A stretch of DNA of 64,000 nucleotides from Rheinheimera faecalis (GTDB taxonomy: Bacteria; Pseudomonadota; Gammaproteobacteria; Enterobacterales; Alteromonadaceae), in contig NZ_JAJOYT010000003.1 of the NCBI RefSeq assembly GCF_021290965.1, positions 248,001-312,000 of the forward strand, in the 5' to 3' direction. The notes beneath the pieces were generated by a model that was given only the letters and a program-made list of their open reading frames with translations, made no database searches and had not been told where the DNA came from. Positions 43,115-54,172 of the stretch are shown here, one piece after another. The position numbers and the translations under genes were made by a program. Position 1 is the first letter of the stretch; each line of letters starts with the position of its first letter.

Positions 43115-45481
43115 GTGTTGAAGTACTTAATACAATCTCTGGCTGTGTTGGTCTTGCTGTTGCAGTTTGCGTGCAGCCCGGTTGCCGAATCTTCGAAGGG
43201 CGAGCAGTCACCGAAAGTTGCAGTAGCAACAGAGCAGAATTTAAATGCGGACTGGCAGTTTTATAAAAGTCAGTCTGCTGATTTAGCTGCAAAACCAGAA
43301 GACTGGCAGCAGGTCAATTTACCTCATACGCCACAAATTGAACCTTTGTTGGTGAATAACCAATGGCAGGGTTTTGCCTGGTACCAAAAGTCTCTGACCA
43401 TAGCGCCAGAGTGGCAAAACAAGCAGTTGCTGATCCGCTTTGAAGCAGCGATGAACCATGCACAAGTATGGTTAGGTGATAAACAGATTGGCGAGCATCT
43501 GGGTGGTTATCTGCCATTCACTATTGATTTAACGCCTTATGTCACAGCAGGTCAGACTTACCAGTTAAGAGTAAAACTGGATAACAGAGACAACGAAGTC
43601 ACAGGGCCTAAACCTTTGGCTCAACTGGATTTTAATACCTACGGTGGTTTATACCGTGATGTACGTTTACTGATTAAAAACCCTGTGCATATCACAGATG
43701 AAATGCTGGCGAATGAAGTTGCAGGGGGCGGTATTTTTGTCACTTATCCAAAAGTGGATAAAACAGAATCTGTGATAGCAGTAAAAACTCAGCTGGCGAA
43801 CACCTCAGCGGCAAGCGCAGATCTGGAACTGGTGCAGCAGCTGTTTGCCGGTGAGCAATTGGTGACAGAAGTCAGCTCAGGCTTAATTCAACTGGCGGCT
43901 GGAGCTAAACTGGATCAACAGTCACAATTGACAGTGACCAAACCAAATCTGTGGAGCCCTGCCAGTCCGTTTTTATACCAGTTGCACACAGTACTGAAAC
44001 AAAATGGCGAAGTGATTGAACGTCAGCAGCAACAAATCGGTATTCGCAGTTTTGCCTTTAACGACAAGCATCAGCTGCTGATCAATGGCGAGCTGACTTT
44101 TTTACGTGGTGTAAACCGTCATCAGGAATACCCTCATGTGGGGTATGCCACTTCGCCTCAGGCCGATTACCGTGACGCGGTGAAAATTAAATCAGCGGGT
44201 TTTGATTACGTCCGTTTATCGCATTACCCACATTCCAAAGCTTTTATGCAAGCGGCAGATGAACTGGGTTTAGTGCTGATGAATGCTATTTTAGGCTGGC
44301 AGTATTATCAGCCAACCGACGCCTTCCGTGCTCAGACTATTCAGAGTTGCCGTGATTTAATCCGCCGTGATCGCAACCACGCCAGCGTATTGGCCTGGGA
44401 ATGTTCACTGAATGAATCTGCTATGCCGGAAGAATTTGTTGCGACCTTGCATAACACAGTCAAACAAGAGTTTCCTGGTGCGTATTCAGCGGGCTGGCAA
44501 CATGGTTATGATATGTACCTGCAAGCGCGTCAGCACCGTCAGATGCACTATGAAACACCAACCCAGCCTTACAATGTTTCTGAGTACGGCGACTGGGAAT
44601 ACTATGCACAAAATGCCGGTTTTAATCAGGACAGCTGGGGGGATTTAAAAGAAGAAGCCCGTACCAGCCGTCAGTTATTAAGCCATGGCGAAGCGCGTTT
44701 GTTACAACAAGCCCGTAATGTACAGGAAGCGCACAATGACAACCTGACGACACCTGCTTATGCCGACGGCTATTGGGTGATGTTTGATTACAACAGAGGT
44801 TATGCCAATGATCTGGAAGCATCAGGTATCATGAGCATTTACCGTTTGCCTAAGTACAGTTACTACTTTTACCAAAGCCAGCGTGCTGCTTCAGAACACT
44901 CAGAAAAATATCAAGCGGGCCCTATGGTATTTATTGCCAGTGAATGGCAACTGGGTTCCAGCGCCAAAGTGCGGGTATTCAGTAACGCTGAAGAAGTAGA
45001 GCTGTATTTAAACGGTGTTTTAGTCAGCCGTAATAAGCCATCTACAGATAAATTTTCGACCCATTTACCGCATCCGCCTTTTGAATTTGACGTCAAAGCC
45101 TTTAAAGCCGGTCAGTTAGTGGCAAAAGCTTATATCGCAGGTAAAAAAGTGGCGACTCATCAGGTGACGACTCCTGAAGCTGCTGCCAGCTTAAAGCTGA
45201 CAGTCGATACCAGTGGTGTGGCGCCTGTGGCTGGTGATGTAGTCTTTGTGTATGCACAAGTGCTGGATAAAAACGGCCAGCTTGTACCTTTGAACAATCA
45301 GATCATTGAATTTAAAACCAGTGGTGATATTGAAATTATTAACCCTGAACCTGCGTTTACTGAACAAGGCAAAGCCGCAGTCTTAGTGAAATTAGGTGCT
45401 GAATTTAGCAAAGCTCAGCTGGAAGCCAATTCAAAGGTATTGGCTATCAAAAGCGAAGCTGTATCCATAGCAAAGGAGTAA
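43115..45481 (+). CDS. GH2 family glycosidase lipoprotein (putative beta-galactosidase)
   Basis: 788 residues from GTG 43115 (AAGGA upstream). Lipobox LQFAC (Cys20) anchors it in a membrane facing the periplasm or outside. Domains: jellyroll sugar-binding (about 45-190), Ig-like (about 200-310), TIM barrel (about 315-610) with acid/base Glu434 (SLNES) and nucleophile Glu490 (NVSEYGDWE), then C-terminal beta domains similar to DUF4982 and a Big-type Ig fold. Its placement directly before galE argues for beta-galactosidase activity; beta-glucuronidase or beta-mannosidase are other GH2 options. The galE ribosome site overlaps its stop. Confidence 0.9.
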   Translation: MLKYLIQSLAVLVLLLQFACSPVAESSKGEQSPKVAVATEQNLNADWQFYKSQSADLAAKPEDWQQVNLPHTPQIEPLLVNNQWQGFAWYQKSLTIAPEWQNKQLLIRFEAAMNHAQVWLGDKQIGEHLGGYLPFTIDLTPYVTAGQTYQLRVKLDNRDNEVTGPKPLAQLDFNTYGGLYRDVRLLIKNPVHITDEMLANEVAGGGIFVTYPKVDKTESVIAVKTQLANTSAASADLELVQQLFAGEQLVTEVSSGLIQLAAGAKLDQQSQLTVTKPNLWSPASPFLYQLHTVLKQNGEVIERQQQQIGIRSFAFNDKHQLLINGELTFLRGVNRHQEYPHVGYATSPQADYRDAVKIKSAGFDYVRLSHYPHSKAFMQAADELGLVLMNAILGWQYYQPTDAFRAQTIQSCRDLIRRDRNHASVLAWECSLNESAMPEEFVATLHNTVKQEFPGAYSAGWQHGYDMYLQARQHRQMHYETPTQPYNVSEYGDWEYYAQNAGFNQDSWGDLKEEARTSRQLLSHGEARLLQQARNVQEAHNDNLTTPAYADGYWVMFDYNRGYANDLEASGIMSIYRLPKYSYYFYQSQRAASEHSEKYQAGPMVFIASEWQLGSSAKVRVFSNAEEVELYLNGVLVSRNKPSTDKFSTHLPHPPFEFDVKAFKAGQLVAKAYIAGKKVATHQVTTPEAAASLKLTVDTSGVAPVAGDVVFVYAQVLDKNGQLVPLNNQIIEFKTSGDIEIINPEPAFTEQGKAAVLVKLGAEFSKAQLEANSKVLAIKSEAVSIAKE

Positions 45482-45485
45482 CTGT

Positions 45486-46505
45486 ATGCGTATTTTAGTC
45501 ACGGGCGGCGCTGGTTATATAGGCTCTCATACTTGTCTGGAGTTACTGAATTGTGGCCATCAGGTGGTGGTGGTCGACAACCTGAGCAACAGTAGTGTTG
45601 AGGCGTTAAAGCGGGTCGAACAACTGACAGGCCAGAACATCCAGTTCTATCAGGCCGACATCCGTGATGAAAAGGCGCTTTCTGCTATTTTTGCTGCTGA
45701 AAAAGTCGATGCAGTCATTCACTTCGCAGGCTCTAAAGCTGTTGGTGAATCTGTTGCTAAACCTTTGTTTTATTATGAAAACAATGTCAGCGCTTCAGGC
45801 TTACTGATGCAGGTGATGTTGCAGCACCAGGTCAAAACGCTGGTGTTCAGCTCTTCTGCCACAGTGTACGGCGAGCCAGTGTCTTCACCGATACGGGAAG
45901 ATTTTGCCGTACACCCTGAAAGTCCTTATGGCCGTTCTAAGCTGATGGTTGAGCAGATGATGTCTGATCTGGTTGTGGCGCAAAACGATTTCAGCGCCAT
46001 AGTGCTGCGTTACTTTAACCCTGTAGGTGCGCATGAGTCTGGCCAGATTGGTGAAGATCCAAACGGTATTCCAAATAACCTGATGCCTTTTATTAATCAG
46101 GTGGCTATAGGCCGCAGACCACATTTATCTGTCTTTGGTGATGATTACGACACGCCGGACGGTACCGGTGTGCGGGATTATATCCATGTCTGCGATTTAG
46201 CTTCAGGCCATGTCAAAGCTTTAGAGACTCTGCATCAGAATGCGGGTTTTCATGTGTTTAACTTAGGCACTGGTCAGGGAGTTTCTGTGCTGGAAATGGT
46301 CGAGGCTTACCGTCGTATTTCAGGTCAGTTGATTGCGTATCAGGTCGCGCCACGTCGTCCCGGTGATATTGGCTGTTATTACGGTGACCCGTCTTTAGCA
46401 GCTGAAAAACTTAACTGGAAAGCAGAGCGTGGTTTGGATCAGATGGTAGCGGATAGCTGGAAGTGGCAGAAATTAAACCCTCACGGTTATACCCGTCGTT
46501 CTTGA
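45486..46505 (+). CDS. galE: UDP-glucose 4-epimerase
   Basis: 339 residues. NAD-dependent SDR that interconverts UDP-galactose and UDP-glucose. GGAGYIGSH is the NAD motif, with Ser124, Tyr148 and Lys152 (SPYGRSK) as catalytic residues, matching E. coli GalE to within one position. First gene of the Leloir set galE-galT-galK-galM. The last residues (TRRS) and the stop codon come from a dispersed repeat (46488-46626), so its C-terminus has been rewritten. AAGGAG stands upstream, overlapping the GH2 stop. Confidence 0.97.
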   Translation: MRILVTGGAGYIGSHTCLELLNCGHQVVVVDNLSNSSVEALKRVEQLTGQNIQFYQADIRDEKALSAIFAAEKVDAVIHFAGSKAVGESVAKPLFYYENNVSASGLLMQVMLQHQVKTLVFSSSATVYGEPVSSPIREDFAVHPESPYGRSKLMVEQMMSDLVVAQNDFSAIVLRYFNPVGAHESGQIGEDPNGIPNNLMPFINQVAIGRRPHLSVFGDDYDTPDGTGVRDYIHVCDLASGHVKALETLHQNAGFHVFNLGTGQGVSVLEMVEAYRRISGQLIAYQVAPRRPGDIGCYYGDPSLAAEKLNWKAERGLDQMVADSWKWQKLNPHGYTRRS

Positions 46506-46626
46506 CGCTGCAGCTTTGTTGACTGCTTGTTCGCGCCTCAATTACATAGGGAGCCACATAGGTGACTATGCTCCTGGGGTCTTGAACACTTGTCGCCTCG
46601 CTGCAACGGCAATTACTTAGGGTATA
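46488..46626 (+). repeat. Dispersed stem-loop repeat, copy B, inserted at the galE 3' end
   Basis: 139 bp bounded by TATACCC and GGGTATA, an inverted terminal repeat. It matches 1-126 (opposite orientation), including GCTGCAGCTTTGTTGACTGC. The central stem is longer than in copy A: CATAG/CTATG around GTGA is extended by AGGGAG/CTCCT. The first 18 bp lie within galE and supply its last codons and stop. The rest sits between galE and galT and is transcribed with them. Confidence 0.85.
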
Positions 46627-46658
46627 CAAAAAGAATTAAGAAAAGGTTGGAATAGTAA

Positions 46659-47738
46659 ATGTCTGAATTTAATGCAAAAGATCATCCGCACCGCAGATAC
46701 AACCCGTTGACGGGGGATTGGGTGCTGGTATCGCCACACAGAGCAAAAAGACCATGGCAAGGTCAGATTGAAACTGCAGCTACAGAGCAGAATCCGTCTT
46801 ACGACCACAGCTGTTTTTTATGTCCAACCAACACCCGAATTTCCGGTGATCTGAATCCTGACTATAAAAAGCCTTATGTCTTTACCAATGACTTTGCAGC
46901 TTTAACTGCAGATACACCTTTTTATCAGCGCTCAGACGATGATTTATTTGTATTAAAAGCTGAGCGTGGAACCAGCAGGGTGATTTGTTATTCACCTGAT
47001 CACAGCCTGACGATGCCAGAACTGAGTGTCGCTGATATTCAGAACATAGTGGAAGAATGGATCCGTCAGTACAAAGACTTATCCAAAACCTACAACTGGG
47101 TGCAGGTGTTTGAAAACAAAGGCGCTATTAACGGCTGCTCTAATCCGCATCCTCATGGTCAGATTTGGGCCAACAGCACTGTGCCTACCTTACCAGCCAA
47201 AGCCGACGCAGCGCAGCGTGAGTATTTAGCTAAACATGGCAAAAACCTGTTACTGAATTACGCCGCGCTGGAACAACAAAGTGGCGAGCGCACTGTGGTT
47301 GAAAATGATCACTGGCTTGTTGTCGTGCCATTCTGGGCCAGTTGGCCTTTTGAAACCCTGGTGTTGCCAAAAGCTCATGTACGCCGGATGGAAGACTTAA
47401 CCCCAGAGCAGCAAGCTGCTTTGGCCGATATTCTGCAGCAAATCACCATTCGCTACGACAACCTGTTCCAGTGTTCATTCCCTTATTCAATGGGCTGGCA
47501 CAGTGCGCCTTATCAGAATGAAAGCGGGGATGCTGGCGCTAATGCTGTTGAAAACATCGACCACTGGCAGTTGCATGGCCATTTTTATCCGCCGTTATTA
47601 CGCTCTGCCACCATTAAAAAGTTTATGGTTGGCTACGAAATGCTGGCCGAAACCCAACGTGATATGACTCCTGAGCAGGCCGCTGAACGCTTAAAACAGC
47701 AAAGCCCTGTGCATTACAAACAGCAGAGCAAGGTTTAA
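46659..47738 (+). CDS. galT: Galactose-1-phosphate uridylyltransferase
   Basis: 359 residues. Transfers UMP between UDP-glucose and galactose-1-phosphate in the Leloir pathway. The active-site motif HPH (His164-Pro-His166) and zinc ligands Cys52 and Cys55 stand at the same numbers as in E. coli Gal[11 protein letters not shown] is intact. It follows galE across the repeat element and precedes galK by 5 bp. The ribosome site is AAGG at moderate distance. Confidence 0.97.
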   Translation: MSEFNAKDHPHRRYNPLTGDWVLVSPHRAKRPWQGQIETAATEQNPSYDHSCFLCPTNTRISGDLNPDYKKPYVFTNDFAALTADTPFYQRSDDDLFVLKAERGTSRVICYSPDHSLTMPELSVADIQNIVEEWIRQYKDLSKTYNWVQVFENKGAINGCSNPHPHGQIWANSTVPTLPAKADAAQREYLAKHGKNLLLNYAALEQQSGERTVVENDHWLVVVPFWASWPFETLVLPKAHVRRMEDLTPEQQAALADILQQITIRYDNLFQCSFPYSMGWHSAPYQNESGDAGANAVENIDHWQLHGHFYPPLLRSATIKKFMVGYEMLAETQRDMTPEQAAERLKQQSPVHYKQQSKV

Positions 47739-47743
47739 TACAG

Positions 47744-48898
47744 ATGCAATTATTAGAGCAAGTACAGCAGGCATTTGCCGAACATTATCAGCAGCAGGGC
47801 GAATTTGCGTTCAGAGCGCCTGGCCGGGTTAATCTGATTGGTGAACACACAGATTACAACGACGGTTTTGTATTGCCATGTGCTATTAACTACGACACTG
47901 TTGTAGTGGCAACACCACGTAATGACAACAAAGTTCGTGTGCTGGCGCTGGATTATCAGCAGCAAGTGGATGAGTTTGAACTGACCTTTCCGCTGGCTAA
48001 ACATCCACAATACCAATGGGCAAACTATGTCCGTGGTGTGGCCAACAGCCTGATGCAAAAAGGTTTTAATCTGGTCGGTTGTGACTTAGCCATCAGCGGT
48101 AATGTGCCACAAGGTGTAGGTTTAAGCTCTTCAGCTTCATTAGAAGTCGCCTTGGGCCTGACCTATAGCACTTTGGCTGGCGCTGAACTCTCCAGCCGTG
48201 ACAATGCGCTGAATGGTCAGCATGCAGAAAATAATTTTGTCGGTTGTAACTGCGGCATTATGGATCAGCTGATTTCTGCTCAGGGCAAAGTCGCTCACGC
48301 TTTATTGATTGATTGCCGCAGCCTCGACAGCACACCTGTATCAGTGCCAACAGATATGGCTGTGATGATTATCAACTCCAATGTAAAACGTGGCTTGGTC
48401 GACAGCGAATACAATACCCGCCGTCGTCAGTGTGAAGAAGCTGCAGCCATTTTTGGTGTCAAAGCCTTACGGGATGTCAGTTGGAATACTTTTGCTGCTA
48501 AGCAGGATCAATTAGATCCATTAGTCGCCAAACGCGCCCGTCATGTCATTACTGAAAACGATAGAACTGAATTAGCAGCCAAAGCTTTAGCCGATCACGA
48601 CATTAAGCTGTTAAGCCGCTTAATGGCTGAATCTCACTTGTCGATGAAAAACGACTTTGAAATCACAGTGCCCGCTATAGATGCGCTGGTTGAGATGATT
48701 GGCAACACGCTGGGTGATACAGGTGGTGTGCGGATGACAGGTGGTGGTTTTGGTGGTTGTGTGGTGGCTTTAGTGCCTCAAGGCAGAGTGGACGACATTC
48801 GTGCTTTGGTAAACCGTGAGTACCCGGCACAAACAGGCCTGACCGCAGGTATTTTTGTTTGCACAGCCAGCCAGGGCGCAGAGCAGATTTTGGCATGA
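47744..48898 (+). CDS. galK: Galactokinase
   Basis: 384 residues of the GHMP kinase family; phosphorylates alpha-D-galactose with ATP. Signatures: [19 protein letters not shown] (galactokinase), [14 protein letters not shown] (ATP loop), and [17 protein letters not shown] (motif 3). Its TGA overlaps the galM ATG (ATGA), so the two are translationally coupled. Confidence 0.97.
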   Translation: MQLLEQVQQAFAEHYQQQGEFAFRAPGRVNLIGEHTDYNDGFVLPCAINYDTVVVATPRNDNKVRVLALDYQQQVDEFELTFPLAKHPQYQWANYVRGVANSLMQKGFNLVGCDLAISGNVPQGVGLSSSASLEVALGLTYSTLAGAELSSRDNALNGQHAENNFVGCNCGIMDQLISAQGKVAHALLIDCRSLDSTPVSVPTDMAVMIINSNVKRGLVDSEYNTRRRQCEEAAAIFGVKALRDVSWNTFAAKQDQLDPLVAKRARHVITENDRTELAAKALADHDIKLLSRLMAESHLSMKNDFEITVPAIDALVEMIGNTLGDTGGVRMTGGGFGGCVVALVPQGRVDDIRALVNREYPAQTGLTAGIFVCTASQGAEQILA

Positions 48899-49854
48899 AC
48901 AAGGCTGAGATCCACTTAACTGCAGGTACAGGTTTAGAAGTGGAGTTGTTGCCTTTTGGGGCAACAATCCGCTCTATCCGCTTGTTTGGTCAGGAGCTGA
49001 CGCTGAATTATCCGCAATCGACAGATTACCAAACAGACGAGTTTTACCTGGGGGCTACAGCGGGCCGGGTGGCTAACCGTATTGCCAAAGGCCGTTTTGA
49101 ACTCAATGGCGTAGCCTATCAATTGGACTGTAACAATGGCCCGAATCATTTGCATGGGGGTGTGACTGGTTTTAACCGTCAACTTTGGCAAGTGCTGAAA
49201 CAACAGCCTGATTCGGTGCAATTGTATCTGCACTCTGCCGATGGCGACCAGGGTTATCCCGGAGCTTTGCAGGTATGGCAGCAGTTTCGTATTGTCGATC
49301 AACAGCTGGAGTTGTCCTTTTTGGCCTTGTCCAATAAAGACACAGTGCTGAATTTAACTAACCATTGTTATTTCAACTTGAATAACGACGGTACTTCTAT
49401 CGAAAACCATCAGTTGCAGCTGACCGCAACCCATTATTTGCCCACAGATGAGCATGCTATTCCAACAGGAGAACGTCGTGCTGTGGCTGGCACCGCCTTT
49501 GACTTCAGCCAGGCGAAATTAGTCGGGCCTGCGCTTAAACTGCAGGATCCACAGCTTGCTCTGGCCAATGGTTTTGATCACTGTTTTATCTGGCAAGGTG
49601 CTGAAGCTGCAGATCTAAAACGGATGGCGCTGTTAAGTTCTGAGCAAAGTGGTCGTCAGCTTGAGGTCTTCAGCACTCAGCCTGGTTTACAACTTTACAC
49701 AGGTAACTTTCTGGCCGCACCTTTTGTTTCACGACAGGGGATTTGTCTGGAAGCTCAAGGCTGGCCTGATGCGATTAATCAACTTGGCTTCCCTACCACT
49801 CAGCTCAAAGCAGGTGAGTTGTACCAGCAACAAATAGTGTATAAATTCAGTTAG
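48895..49854 (+). CDS. galM: Aldose 1-epimerase
   Basis: 319 residues from ATG 48895, which overlaps the galK stop. Mutarotase that converts beta- to alpha-galactose for Gal[25 protein letters not shown] and [10 protein letters not shown] (catalytic His region) are family motifs, with the catalytic Glu near the C-terminus ([12 protein letters not shown]). The longer frame starting 36 bp earlier would run inside galK and is rejected. Confidence 0.95.
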   Translation: MNKAEIHLTAGTGLEVELLPFGATIRSIRLFGQELTLNYPQSTDYQTDEFYLGATAGRVANRIAKGRFELNGVAYQLDCNNGPNHLHGGVTGFNRQLWQVLKQQPDSVQLYLHSADGDQGYPGALQVWQQFRIVDQQLELSFLALSNKDTVLNLTNHCYFNLNNDGTSIENHQLQLTATHYLPTDEHAIPTGERRAVAGTAFDFSQAKLVGPALKLQDPQLALANGFDHCFIWQGAEAADLKRMALLSSEQSGRQLEVFSTQPGLQLYTGNFLAAPFVSRQGICLEAQGWPDAINQLGFPTTQLKAGELYQQQIVYKFS

Positions 49855-49950
49855 CTAAAAACTGGTAACCATAACAACAAGACATGCCCGGCTGTTCTGA
49901 TGTTGCAGCGCAGCAACAAAAGCGACGGGTAAAACAGGGTAAGGATAAAA

Positions 49951-51513
49951 ATGACCTTAAGTAATTTAGATTTGGTGATTCTCGCCATTTATGTGCTGGG
50001 CCTGCTGGGGTTGGCGTATTACATCTCCCGGGAAGAAAAGGGACATAACAAAGACACCAACGACTATTTTCTGGCTGGCAATACCTTACCCTGGTGGGCT
50101 ATTGGTGCGTCCTTGATCGCCGCTAATATTTCGGCTGAACAAATCATTGGTATGTCGGGTTCTGGTTATGCCATAGGTATGGCGATAGCGGCTTACGAAT
50201 GGATGGCGGCTATTACGCTGTTGCTGGTGGGTAAGTTCTTCCTGCCAATTTTCCTGAAACGTAAAATTTATACCATGCCGCAGTTCCTGCAGCAGCGTTT
50301 TGATAACAGAGTGCGCACCACCATGGCGCTGTTCTGGATGGCGGTGTATGTATTCGTCAACTTAACTGCAGTCTTATGGTTAGGTGCTTTGGCTATTAAT
50401 ACAGTCACTGGTGTGGATATGACCACCAGCATGTTTATTTTAGCAACTTTATCAGTGGCTTACTCCTTATATGGCGGTTTAAAAGCTGTGGCTTACACCG
50501 ACATTATTCAGGTGGTATTGCTGGTCGGCGGTGGTTTGTTCCTATCCTTTATGTCGCTGGATATGTTAGGTGCAGGCAACGGTTTATGGGCTGGTTTTGA
50601 CCGCTTATTAACTGAAGTGCCAGACAAGTTCGATATGATTTTAACGCCGGACAGCCCACATTATGTCAGCTTACCTGGCTTGTCTGTGCTGTTAGGTGGT
50701 ATGTGGATTATGAACCTGAGCTACTGGGGTTTTAACCAATATATTATTCAGCGCACTTTAGCGGCAAAAGACTTAGCCGAAGCGCAAAAAGGTATTGTAT
50801 TTGCTGCCTTTCTGAAAGTGTTAATGCCAGTGATCGTGGTTCTGCCAGGTATAGCAGCAGTGTTGTTGTTACCAGATTTAAGCAAGCCGGATCAGGCTTA
50901 TCCTCAACTGCTGAGCATGATGCCATCTGGTATTAAAGGTTTAATTTTTGCGGCTTTAGTGGCAGCTATTTTGTCGAGTCTGGCGTCGATGACCAACAGC
51001 GTCGCGACCATTTTCACTATGGATATTTACTCTCAGTTTAAGAAAGATCAGAGCCAGCAGCACTACGTCAAAGTAGGCCGTATTGTCAGCCTTGTGGCTT
51101 TGGTGATTGCAGTATTTACTGCTAAGCCATTACTGGGCGAATTCGACCAGGCCTTCCAGTATATTCAGGAATTTACCGGTTTCTTCACACCAGGCATAGT
51201 GGTGCTGTTCTTGTTAGGTATGTTCTGGGCCCGCACTACTGCAACTGCTGCATTAGTGGCGGCTATCAGCTCTGCTGTATTGAGCTGGATTTTCAAAGTG
51301 GCTCTGCCAGAGATGCCATTTATGGATCGCGTAGGTTTGGTGTTCCTCAGTTGTTTAGCCTTAGCCGTGCTTGTGACTTTGTTCCAGCGTCAGGGCAAAC
51401 ATCCACAGGCGGTAGAACTGCGTGATATCAGCTTTGAAACCCGTCCAAGCTTTAACCTCTATGCAGTGTTGATCACCCTGATTGTGGCTGCCTTTTATAT
51501 TGCCTGGTGGTAA
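49951..51513 (+). CDS. Sodium/sugar symporter, vSGLT-like (probable galactose carrier)
   Basis: 520 residues, about 14 transmembrane helices, SSS family. It is strikingly close to Vibrio vSGLT: GASLIAANISAEQIIGMSG and the WGFNQYIIQRTLAAKD block are nearly the same. The galactose-binding residues of vSGLT (Asn64, Gln69, Glu88) have counterparts at Asn59, Gln64, Glu83 with a constant offset of five, and the Asn and Lys of GFNQ and FAAFLK are kept. It sits behind galM, so it should import galactose with Na+. A good ribosome site (AAGGA) precedes it. Confidence 0.93.
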   Translation: MTLSNLDLVILAIYVLGLLGLAYYISREEKGHNKDTNDYFLAGNTLPWWAIGASLIAANISAEQIIGMSGSGYAIGMAIAAYEWMAAITLLLVGKFFLPIFLKRKIYTMPQFLQQRFDNRVRTTMALFWMAVYVFVNLTAVLWLGALAINTVTGVDMTTSMFILATLSVAYSLYGGLKAVAYTDIIQVVLLVGGGLFLSFMSLDMLGAGNGLWAGFDRLLTEVPDKFDMILTPDSPHYVSLPGLSVLLGGMWIMNLSYWGFNQYIIQRTLAAKDLAEAQKGIVFAAFLKVLMPVIVVLPGIAAVLLLPDLSKPDQAYPQLLSMMPSGIKGLIFAALVAAILSSLASMTNSVATIFTMDIYSQFKKDQSQQHYVKVGRIVSLVALVIAVFTAKPLLGEFDQAFQYIQEFTGFFTPGIVVLFLLGMFWARTTATAALVAAISSAVLSWIFKVALPEMPFMDRVGLVFLSCLALAVLVTLFQRQGKHPQAVELRDISFETRPSFNLYAVLITLIVAAFYIAWW

Positions 51514-51515
51514 CA

Positions 51516-54107
51516 ATGAAGCGGACATTTCTTTGTACAGCTTTAGCAGCAGCGCTTTTTAGCGCCGCTGCTACGGCTAATCCGGTTTCTGTAAAAGACG
51601 GTGTATTGCAGTGGCAGGACGGTTCTGAAGTTGCACTTTTTGGTGTGAATTACAGTGCGCCTTTTGCTTACGGTTACCGCTCTATTGAACGTGTGGGGGT
51701 CGATCACCGCGCTGCCATCGACATGGATGTGGACCATATTGCCCGCTTAGGGCTGGACGCTTACCGCGTGCATTTATGGGACAGATTACTAGCCGACAAA
51801 GACGGCAATTTGCAGGACAATATTCACCTGCAATTATTTGATTACCTGCTGCTGCGTTTAAAAGAAAAAGGCATCAAGGTGATTATTACCCCTATCGGCT
51901 GGTGGGGCAGTGGTTACCCTGAGCCGGATCCGGTGGAATATGGTTTTTCGACTTTTTATAGCAAAAGCCAGATGAACCAGTCGCCAGATGCTATTGCAGC
52001 GCAGAAAAACTATCTGACTCAGCTGTTTAAGCACGTCAATCCGCTGACCGGCAAAAGCTATCAGCAGGACGATAACATTATTGCTTTTGAGATCTTTAAC
52101 GAACCTAAACACGAGATAGCACCTGCGCAAAGTGCGGCTTATATTGAAGACTTAATCAGTACCATTCGTGCCGCAGGTGTAACTAAACCTTTGTTTTACA
52201 ATACCAGTGAGCAGGGGGACGATCAGCCTTTTGCCAAAGCTTTATGCAATACCAGCATAGATGGTGTGTCTTATCAGTGGTATCCAACCGGCTTGGTCAA
52301 AGGCAGTACTATTCTGGCGAATATGTTGCCTGCGGTAGCGCATTACACCAATCCTTTTGCTGGTATCAGCCAATGTGCCACTAAAGCCAAAATGGTGTAC
52401 GAGTTTGATGCGGCCGATGTGGCAAGCTCGGTGATGTATCCTGCTATGGCGCGCAGTTTTCGTGAAGCTGGCTTTCAGTGGGCCACTCAGTTTGCTTATG
52501 ATGCTGCGGCTGTGGCTCATACCAACTCTGAATACAACACTCATCATCTGAACTTGTTGTATACACCTTCGAAAGCTATCAGCTTAAAAATTGCCGCTGA
52601 AGTGTTCCGTACGCAAAAGCGTGCTGAAAAAGTAGCGGATTATCCGGCCAGCAATAGCTTTGGCGCTGTGACTTTGGATTATCAGCAGAATTTATCTGTG
52701 CTGAATACTGCTACGCAGTTCTTCTACAGTAACAGCACAAAAGCAGAGCCAAAAGCTTCAGCCAAACTAAGCAATATTGCAGGTGTTGGCTCGTCTTCTG
52801 TGGCGAAATACAGCGGCTCAGGTGCTTATTTCCTCGATAAAGTGGCAGATGGCGTCTGGCGACTGGAAGTCTATCCTGACTTGCTGACCTTGCAGGACCC
52901 TTATCAGAATTCCAGTTTAAGCCGTGAAGTAGGACGTTTGTATCCTGCTGCTCAGCAACTGAAACTGACGCTGGCTGATTTGGGCAAAAACTATCAGCTG
53001 AAAGGCTTAAATAGCGGCAATACAGCCACTGCATCTGCCGCTGATGGCGAAGTGACAGTGCGCCCCGGTGTGTACTTACTGACTGCAAAAGCAGCATTGG
53101 CACAGCAGTATGCCAATAAAGTCGAGACAGATTTTTATCTGCCAAAACCTCAATCGACGGAACTGGCTTTGGTGCATCAACATCAGCGTCAAACCCACTT
53201 GGGTGACCCTTTTAGTTTTGAAGTTGATATTGGTGCTTTGGTTAAACCTGAAAAAGTGCAGCTGATGTTGCGTTATCTGGGCGAAAGCAAGTTTACTGCT
53301 TTTGATATGCAACCAAGCCTTGATGTCAGCAGTCGTTACCAGTTAGCTATGCCAGCGGACTGGACTCAGACAGGTCTGCTGGAATATGCCTTTGTGGTCA
53401 CAGCTGGTGGCAAAGCTCAAACTTTCCCTGGTGCAGCTGCGGGCTCGCCACAGGATTGGGATTTTGTCAGCAAAGCACCGTTTTGGACAGTGGCCTTGAA
53501 ACCCCAAGGCCAGCCTGTAGCCTTGTTTGACGCGACTCTGGACAGACAAAACAGCCTGTATCCAAAAGATGCGACTGTGACTCAACGTTTTGTTGCCGAC
53601 AGTTCAGGTGCAGGTTTAGCTTTACAACTGGGTGTGGATTCTTTAGAAACAGCTAAAACTGCGGCTATCCTTAAAACCACTTTGTCTGCCGATAACAGCC
53701 TGCTAAAACGTAACCTGAAAGGTTATGACACAGTGGCGCTGAAGATCCGTGCGGTCAAACAGCCGGAACAGTTGAAGTTCGCATTGCTGGATAAAGACGG
53801 TATAGCTTACGGCACAGAGCTGAAAGTGGGCACTGACTGGCAGTATCTGTTAGTTCCGCTGAATAAGTTAAAACAAACTGATACCTTGCTGACTCAGGCA
53901 TACCCTATGTTTATGCCGCTCTTTGCACCAATCGCTGCACCAAGAGGGGCACCAGGCGTTGCACCAGGTTCAGGCCTGAAGCTGAATGAGCTGAAACAGT
54001 TGCAAGGTGTACAGCTGATGTTTAATCAGCCCGCCTATAGCGCGACAGAAGCCAAAGGCTGGCATGGAATAGAACTGGCGGAAGTGAGTTTGATCCAAAA
54101 GCCATGA
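51516..54107 (+). CDS. Exported GH5-like glycosidase with C-terminal accessory domains
   Basis: 863 residues from ATG 51516 (ribosome site GGTGG), starting 2 bp after the symporter stop. Signal peptide about 1-22 (ATA-NP). The N-terminal ~370 residues are a GH5/cellulase-type TIM barrel: acid/base Glu196 (FEIFNEPKHE) and nucleophile Glu296 (KMVYEFDAAD). The remaining ~490 residues are beta-rich, resembling carbohydrate-binding modules, with a Pro/Ala-rich loop (APRGAPGVAPGSG) near residue 810. Location in the gal operon suggests a galactan- or galactoside-type substrate, but the family alone does not show it. Confidence 0.85.
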   Translation: MKRTFLCTALAAALFSAAATANPVSVKDGVLQWQDGSEVALFGVNYSAPFAYGYRSIERVGVDHRAAIDMDVDHIARLGLDAYRVHLWDRLLADKDGNLQDNIHLQLFDYLLLRLKEKGIKVIITPIGWWGSGYPEPDPVEYGFSTFYSKSQMNQSPDAIAAQKNYLTQLFKHVNPLTGKSYQQDDNIIAFEIFNEPKHEIAPAQSAAYIEDLISTIRAAGVTKPLFYNTSEQGDDQPFAKALCNTSIDGVSYQWYPTGLVKGSTILANMLPAVAHYTNPFAGISQCATKAKMVYEFDAADVASSVMYPAMARSFREAGFQWATQFAYDAAAVAHTNSEYNTHHLNLLYTPSKAISLKIAAEVFRTQKRAEKVADYPASNSFGAVTLDYQQNLSVLNTATQFFYSNSTKAEPKASAKLSNIAGVGSSSVAKYSGSGAYFLDKVADGVWRLEVYPDLLTLQDPYQNSSLSREVGRLYPAAQQLKLTLADLGKNYQLKGLNSGNTATASAADGEVTVRPGVYLLTAKAALAQQYANKVETDFYLPKPQSTELALVHQHQRQTHLGDPFSFEVDIGALVKPEKVQLMLRYLGESKFTAFDMQPSLDVSSRYQLAMPADWTQTGLLEYAFVVTAGGKAQTFPGAAAGSPQDWDFVSKAPFWTVALKPQGQPVALFDATLDRQNSLYPKDATVTQRFVADSSGAGLALQLGVDSLETAKTAAILKTTLSADNSLLKRNLKGYDTVALKIRAVKQPEQLKFALLDKDGIAYGTELKVGTDWQYLLVPLNKLKQTDTLLTQAYPMFMPLFAPIAAPRGAPGVAPGSGLKLNELKQLQGVQLMFNQPAYSATEAKGWHGIELAEVSLIQKP

Positions 54108-54172
54108 TGGCGTCACGCAACGACTTTCGATATATACTGGAGGTCGTTTAAGTCCTTGATTAAAGGAGTGCT

